Shown one piece after another: positions 60,443 to 64,000 of a stretch of 64,000 bases of DNA. Below the pieces are notes generated by a model, which worked only from the letters and a program-made list of their open reading frames with translations, did not search any database and had not been told where the DNA came from. The position numbers and the translations under genes were made by a program. The DNA is from Nocardia mikamii NBRC 108933 (lineage in GTDB: Bacteria; Actinomycetota; Actinomycetes; Mycobacteriales; Mycobacteriaceae). The stretch is taken from contig NZ_BDCM01000012.1 in NCBI RefSeq assembly GCF_001613505.1, positions 496,001 to 560,000 on the forward strand, read 5' to 3'. Every line of letters starts with the position of its first letter. The stretch's first letter is position 1.

Positions 60443-61237
60443 TCACGCGACGCGGCCGGCGATGCCGTCGAGGCCGGGTACCGCTGGTATGCGGTCGAGC
60501 AACGTGTCGTCGTGTCCTGCGATGACGCGGCCAATGTCGCCGTCGGCGAGGTCCACCATCCGGTCGAAACCCTCGTAGACCATGGGCAGGTCGGTGAATA
60601 CCGCTGTCGGCGCGTCACGGCAGAGGTTGTCCTGCAGGTGTGATGCGTCGCCCGCGAGCACGATCGGCCCATCAGCGGTATCGACCCGCACCACCTGCAT
60701 GCCCGGGGTGTGCCCGCCCAGCCGATACACGGTGACTCCCGGGACGATCTCCTTACTGCCGTCGACGAATTGCACCCGTCCGGCATGGCTCAGCTGCACA
60801 AGCCGGACGACGTCCTCGGTCTCGACATACCGGCGCAATTCGTGGCGGTGGGCGTGGCGACCGGTCCAGAATTGCAACTCTTGATCTTGCACAACGATTT
60901 TGGCGGTCGTGAACGGCTCGAGATCGCCCGCATGGTCGTAATGCAGATGCGACAGAATGACGTAAGGCACTGTCGAGAGCTCGACGCCGAGGAGCTCGAG
61001 AGCCTCTGTGGGCGTCCGGAAGTAGTCGGGCCGATTGCGCTTGCGGGCGACCTCCGGGGTGTACCCGGCGTCGACGACGATATCGGCCCCTGGTGAGCGC
61101 AGGAGCCAGACGAAGTAGTCGATACCCAGCGAATCGTTGAGCGGTTCGGCGGCGGCGCCGTGGAAGAAGTCCGCCCGCCGGCCCCGCCGGTGCTGAGCGA
61201 ATTTCACCGCGTACACCTCGTATGTCGGTGTGGTCAT
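60443..61237 (-). CDS. MBL-fold metallo-hydrolase (lactonase-like)
   Basis: 264 residues from the ATG at 61237, which overlaps the dehydrogenase stop. Zn motif H-L-H-Y-D-H near 97-102 (HxHxDH), next His in G-G-H-T-P-G-M, Asp in A-G-D-A-S-H, and final His in A-G-H-D-D. The order matches AHL-lactonase-type quorum-quenching and other small ester or lactone hydrolases. Last gene of the four-gene catabolic operon. Confidence 0.87.
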   Translation of the reverse strand: MTTPTYEVYAVKFAQHRRGRRADFFHGAAAEPLNDSLGIDYFVWLLRSPGADIVVDAGYTPEVARKRNRPDYFRTPTEALELLGVELSTVPYVILSHLHYDHAGDLEPFTTAKIVVQDQELQFWTGRHAHRHELRRYVETEDVVRLVQLSHAGRVQFVDGSKEIVPGVTVYRLGGHTPGMQVVRVDTADGPIVLAGDASHLQDNLCRDAPTAVFTDLPMVYEGFDRMVDLADGDIGRVIAGHDDTLLDRIPAVPGLDGIAGRVA

Positions 61238-62145
61238 GCCCGTTCCGTTCCGGATCGGTCGATCGCGCGCACGACGGCGGTGTGATAGTTGTCTCCGTAG
61301 CCCATTTCGATCGCCGCCTGGAGCAGACCGCTCGCGAGCCGGGCGGCGGGGAGGTCGAGTCCGGCGGCGGTCGCGGCTTCCATCGCATAGATGAGGTCTT
61401 TGAGCATGTAGCGCGAGGAAAAGATCCCGAGGCCATGGTCGTCGGGCAGGATCGCCTTCATCCCGTGATGGCGGAGGGCGAAGCTGTCCGCCGAGCCGGC
61501 GGCGAAGGTTGAGAAGAGTCTGTCCGGGGCGACCAACCCCGATCGCCGCGCAACGCTGAAGGCTTCGGACAGGGCAACCACTGTTTCGAAGACAACCATG
61601 TTGTTGAGGACCTTGACCATCGCGCCCGCGCCCGTCGGACCGCAATGGGTGACTTCTGTCGCCATACAGCGCAGCAGTGGCTCCACCCGACGGAAGTCCT
61701 CCTCCGTGGGTGCACCGACCATGATGCTCAACGTTCCCTCGACCGCGGCCTGCCGTGTCCTGGCCACCGGAGCGTCTACGAACAGCACTCCTCGCGCAGC
61801 CAGTTCACGCCCCAGCTCTTGGGTAAGTTCTACCGGCGAGGTGCTGAGGTCGATGACTATCTGGCCGGGCCGCAGCTGCTCGGCTAGGCCGTCTGGCCCA
61901 TTGACAACCGCCTCGACTTGCGGTCGTCCGGGCAGCGACAGAAGAATGACCTCCGATGATTCGGCGATGTCGCGAATTGCGTTCGCGGCGAGGGCGCCTC
62001 GTTGTACGAGCGCGGCGATCTTTGCAGAGTCGGTATCGAAGACAGTTACTTTCGCCCCGGATTTCGCGACGATGTTTGCGCATTCCGGGCCGCCCATCAC
62101 CCCCAGTCCGATGAACCCGACGGTTCCGAAGCCGGTTCCGTTCAT
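61234..62145 (-). CDS. Beta-hydroxyacid dehydrogenase (3-hydroxyisobutyrate dehydrogenase type)
   Basis: 303 residues from the ATG at 62145; a TTG at 62199 with AAAAGGA nearby would add 18 residues. NAD site G-F-I-G-L-G-V-M-G near 10-18, D-L-S-T-S near 98-102 (substrate), catalytic Lys in M-V-K-V-L-N-N near 172-178. The residue after the Rossmann motif is P-E instead of the usual P-M. It oxidises a 3-hydroxy acid to the semialdehyde. Overlaps the MBL gene by four bases. Confidence 0.87.
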   Translation of the reverse strand: MNGTGFGTVGFIGLGVMGGPECANIVAKSGAKVTVFDTDSAKIAALVQRGALAANAIRDIAESSEVILLSLPGRPQVEAVVNGPDGLAEQLRPGQIVIDLSTSPVELTQELGRELAARGVLFVDAPVARTRQAAVEGTLSIMVGAPTEEDFRRVEPLLRCMATEVTHCGPTGAGAMVKVLNNMVVFETVVALSEAFSVARRSGLVAPDRLFSTFAAGSADSFALRHHGMKAILPDDHGLGIFSSRYMLKDLIYAMEAATAAGLDLPAARLASGLLQAAIEMGYGDNYHTAVVRAIDRSGTERA

Positions 62146-62233
62146 GAGTGCGCCCCGAGGGTCGAGTTGAGCTGTAGTTCGAATCGCATTGTCTTTCAAT
62201 CCTTTTCTTCTGCGGGCGCGCCCGAATCCGGAA

Positions 62234-63142
62234 TCACTGCTGATTCGTGCCGAGGTCGAAGGTGAAGACCTGGTCGTCGAATACCGAGTAGCTCTTGTAG
62301 TCCAAGAGGTCGTACAGACGCGTGCGCGTCTGCATTTCCGGCACCTTCGACTGCAGCGAGCCCTCGGCGGCCAGCGTGTCCAGCCCGCGCTCGGCGGCGC
62401 CCATGGCCAACCGCAACAGCGAAACCGGGTAGATCACCACATCGACGCCGACATTCGCGAGCTGCCGCACGGTGAACAGCTCGCTTTTGCCGAACTCGGT
62501 CATATTCGCCAAAATCGGCACATTCACTGCGGCCCTGATCGCAGCGAACTCCTCCAGGGAGCGCATCGCTTCCGGAAACAGGGCGTCGGCGCCGGCATCG
62601 ACAAGTGCTTTTGCGCGGTCGATCGCAGCGGGCAGGTCAGCGACGCCCCGCATGTCGGTGCGGGCCATGATCAGGAAATTGGCGTCGCGGCGCGCCTGCA
62701 CCGCGGCTTTGACGCGCCGGATCGCGGTGGTCTCGTCCACAACGTCTTTGCCGTCCAGGTGGCCGCAGCGTTTGGGGTTGACCTGATCCTCGATGTGCAT
62801 CCCCGCCAGGCCCGCATCTTCGAGGATTTGCACGGTACGGGCTAGGTTCATCGGCTCACCGAATCCGGTGTCGGCGTCGATCAAGGTCGGCAGCGCTGTC
62901 ATTCCTGCGATCTGGCCGCCTCGCTGAGCTACCTCGGTGACGCTGGTAAGTCCGATATCGGGAAATCCAAGGTCGGCACTCAACACCGCGCCGGAGACAT
63001 AGACCCCTTCGAAACCCTTCTCTTCGATCAGCTTTGCGCTCAGTGGGTTGAACGCTCCCGGCATACGCAGAATGTCCGGCCCAGACAGGCGAGCGCGGAA
63101 GTCGGCCCGTTTCTGTGCGGCGCCAATGGTGGCGTAGAGCAT
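62234..63142 (-). CDS. Isocitrate lyase/PEP mutase-family enzyme (2-methylisocitrate lyase-like)
   Basis: 302 residues from the ATG at 63142. Y-V-S-G-A near 48-52, Mg site D-A-D-T-G-F-G near 89-95, and catalytic N-P-K-R-C-G-H-L near 122-129 (Cys126), as in PrpB. I-E-D-Q just before is normal too. Family members split 2-methylisocitrate or relatives, or act on phosphonates or oxaloacetate. Here the Cys loop favours a lyase. Between SDR and hydroxyacid dehydrogenase genes; gap to the SDR 13 bases. Confidence 0.88.
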   Translation of the reverse strand: MLYATIGAAQKRADFRARLSGPDILRMPGAFNPLSAKLIEEKGFEGVYVSGAVLSADLGFPDIGLTSVTEVAQRGGQIAGMTALPTLIDADTGFGEPMNLARTVQILEDAGLAGMHIEDQVNPKRCGHLDGKDVVDETTAIRRVKAAVQARRDANFLIMARTDMRGVADLPAAIDRAKALVDAGADALFPEAMRSLEEFAAIRAAVNVPILANMTEFGKSELFTVRQLANVGVDVVIYPVSLLRLAMGAAERGLDTLAAEGSLQSKVPEMQTRTRLYDLLDYKSYSVFDDQVFTFDLGTNQQ

Positions 63143-63155
63143 CGGTATGGCCTCC

Positions 63156-63914
63156 TCAGCTCGCGCGTCCGAGCCGGCCACCGTCGATGACCAGCGTGTG
63201 ACCGGTAATGAAGCTGGCCAGCGGGGAGGCCAGGAACACGATGGCTCCGACCACATCGGCCGGCTGTCCGATCCGCCCGAGTGGAGATTTGGCCGCGGTG
63301 GCCGTGCGCTGTTCGGGAGTGTCGAGCGTGCCCTTGACGAACGGTGTTTCGATCGTCGCCGGCGCGACGGCGTTCACTCGAACACCCAGAGGAGCGAGTT
63401 CGGTCGACGCCGCGGTGGTGAGTTGGCGGATACCGGCTTTCGTCATGGCGTACGCGGTGGCGGGCAGGCGGGCGGCCACGAATGCCGCGGTGGACGCGAG
63501 GTTGACGATGGCGCCGCCTTCTCCGGCGGTCATCTGCTTCGCGGCCTCCTGCAGACAGAAGAAGTTTCCACGCAGGTTCACCGCCAGGAGTTGATCGAAG
63601 CTGTCCTCGTCCTGTTCCAGTACAGATGTGTATTTGATCAACCCCGCGGTGTTGACCAGGATGTCGCAAGGCCGGTTGAGTGCATCGAACGCGGCGCGTA
63701 CCTGGGCGACATCGGAGATGTCGAGGACCGCGGCGTGCGCACTGCCTCCCGCAGCGTTGATCTTGTCGACCACGTTTTGCGCGAGGGCCGGATCTCGATC
63801 CAGGACGGTGACGGTGGCGCCCAGTTCGGCCATAGCGATGGCTGTCGCGCTGCCTATTCCGCCGCCGCCACCGGTGATCACCGCGTGCTTTTCCGCGATA
63901 TCGAAGGTCAGCAT
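63156..63914 (-). CDS. SDR oxidoreductase (FabG-like)
   Basis: 252 residues, complete. T-G-G-G-G-G-I-G near 14-21, N-T-A-G near 87-90, Ser in L-A-S-T-A near 138-142, Y-A-M-T-K near 154-158, and the P-A-T-I-E-T-P segment. Asp after the second strand (L-D-R-D) suggests NAD. First gene in the window of the four-gene operon; any further upstream genes lie outside. CTTTCTCC on the plus strand, just upstream, is its ribosome site (GGAGAAAG). Confidence 0.9.
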   Translation of the reverse strand: MLTFDIAEKHAVITGGGGGIGSATAIAMAELGATVTVLDRDPALAQNVVDKINAAGGSAHAAVLDISDVAQVRAAFDALNRPCDILVNTAGLIKYTSVLEQDEDSFDQLLAVNLRGNFFCLQEAAKQMTAGEGGAIVNLASTAAFVAARLPATAYAMTKAGIRQLTTAASTELAPLGVRVNAVAPATIETPFVKGTLDTPEQRTATAAKSPLGRIGQPADVVGAIVFLASPLASFITGHTLVIDGGRLGRAS

Positions 63915-64000
63915 CGTCTTTCTCCTTCCGGCCGCCGTTGTGCGGGGGTGTTCATCGCAGCGTCGTGTTGTTGCGGAATAGGTTGGTGCACCGAGTCATT

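Noticed and set aside
1..64000. tRNA, rRNA, riboswitch and CRISPR signals
   Set aside because: Looked for cloverleaf ends with CCA-like context, rRNA core sequences and evenly spaced repeats while reading; none was convincing. A covariance-model scan would settle this.

Overview
The window is high-GC actinobacterial DNA and looks like a chromosome segment from Nocardia or a close relative (Mycobacteriales). The reasons are a complete yrbE-mce lipid-importer operon, flavin and F420-type small oxidoreductases, a PknD-like Ser/Thr kinase with an NHL propeller, at least six TetR regulators, GTG starts, and tightly overlapping reading frames. Genus assignment is inference. No rRNA, tRNA, CRISPR array or replication origin was seen.

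Layout. (1) 1-4.3 kb: tail of an SDR, then a small catabolic block with two collinear arylmalonate decarboxylase/maleate isomerase-like proteins, a cupin, a TetR regulator with a nested operator, and a CitE-like CoA-ester lyase. (2) 4.3-9.4 kb: secreted hydrolase, flavin monooxygenase, hemerythrin, a CutA/XRE pair and unknown small genes. (3) 9.3-16.5 kb: redox block (SDR, Ddn-like protein, old yellow enzyme, Baeyer-Villiger monooxygenase, hydrolase, DJ-1/PfpI protein) flanked by two closely related TetR regulators; two promoters share one composite sequence. (4) 17.2-30.4 kb: SnoaL-like protein and its TetR, then a TetR divergent from yrbEAB-mceABCDEF plus an Mce-associated protein, and, converging on it, a DUF2236/MpaB oxygenase with a 75-residue membrane protein. 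The palindrome CTACG-N4-CGTAG lies upstream of both operons, which suggests one regulon. (5) 30.5-44.3 kb: amidase with its TetR, a large SARP/AfsR regulator with a 5' frameshift, two monooxygenase/VOC genes, several PPOX-fold proteins, a decayed XRE regulator and an alpha/beta hydrolase. (6) 44.7-49.8 kb: FdhF/YdeP-type molybdopterin oxidoreductase with two small downstream genes, an IS3 scar, and the PknD-like kinase. (7) 50.1-56.0 kb: six translationally coupled minus-strand genes (aminotransferase, epimerase, glycosyltransferase, DMT-type transporter, GalE-like epimerase, polysaccharide deacetylase) that look like a complete pathway for building, exporting and trimming an amino-sugar glycoconjugate. 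(8) 56.3-58.2 kb: decayed island with thiolase, tyrosine-recombinase and DUF4041 remnants. (9) 58.2-64 kb: a four-gene chain with a secreted glycine-zipper protein and a phosphoglycerate mutase homologue, then a four-gene catabolic operon (MBL-fold hydrolase, beta-hydroxyacid dehydrogenase, PEP mutase/isocitrate lyase-family enzyme, SDR).

The strongest leads are the mce/MpaB operator set, the six-gene glycan operon, and the twin TetR-type promoters at 10.8 and 11.5 kb. All function calls come from reading motifs; no database search was run.
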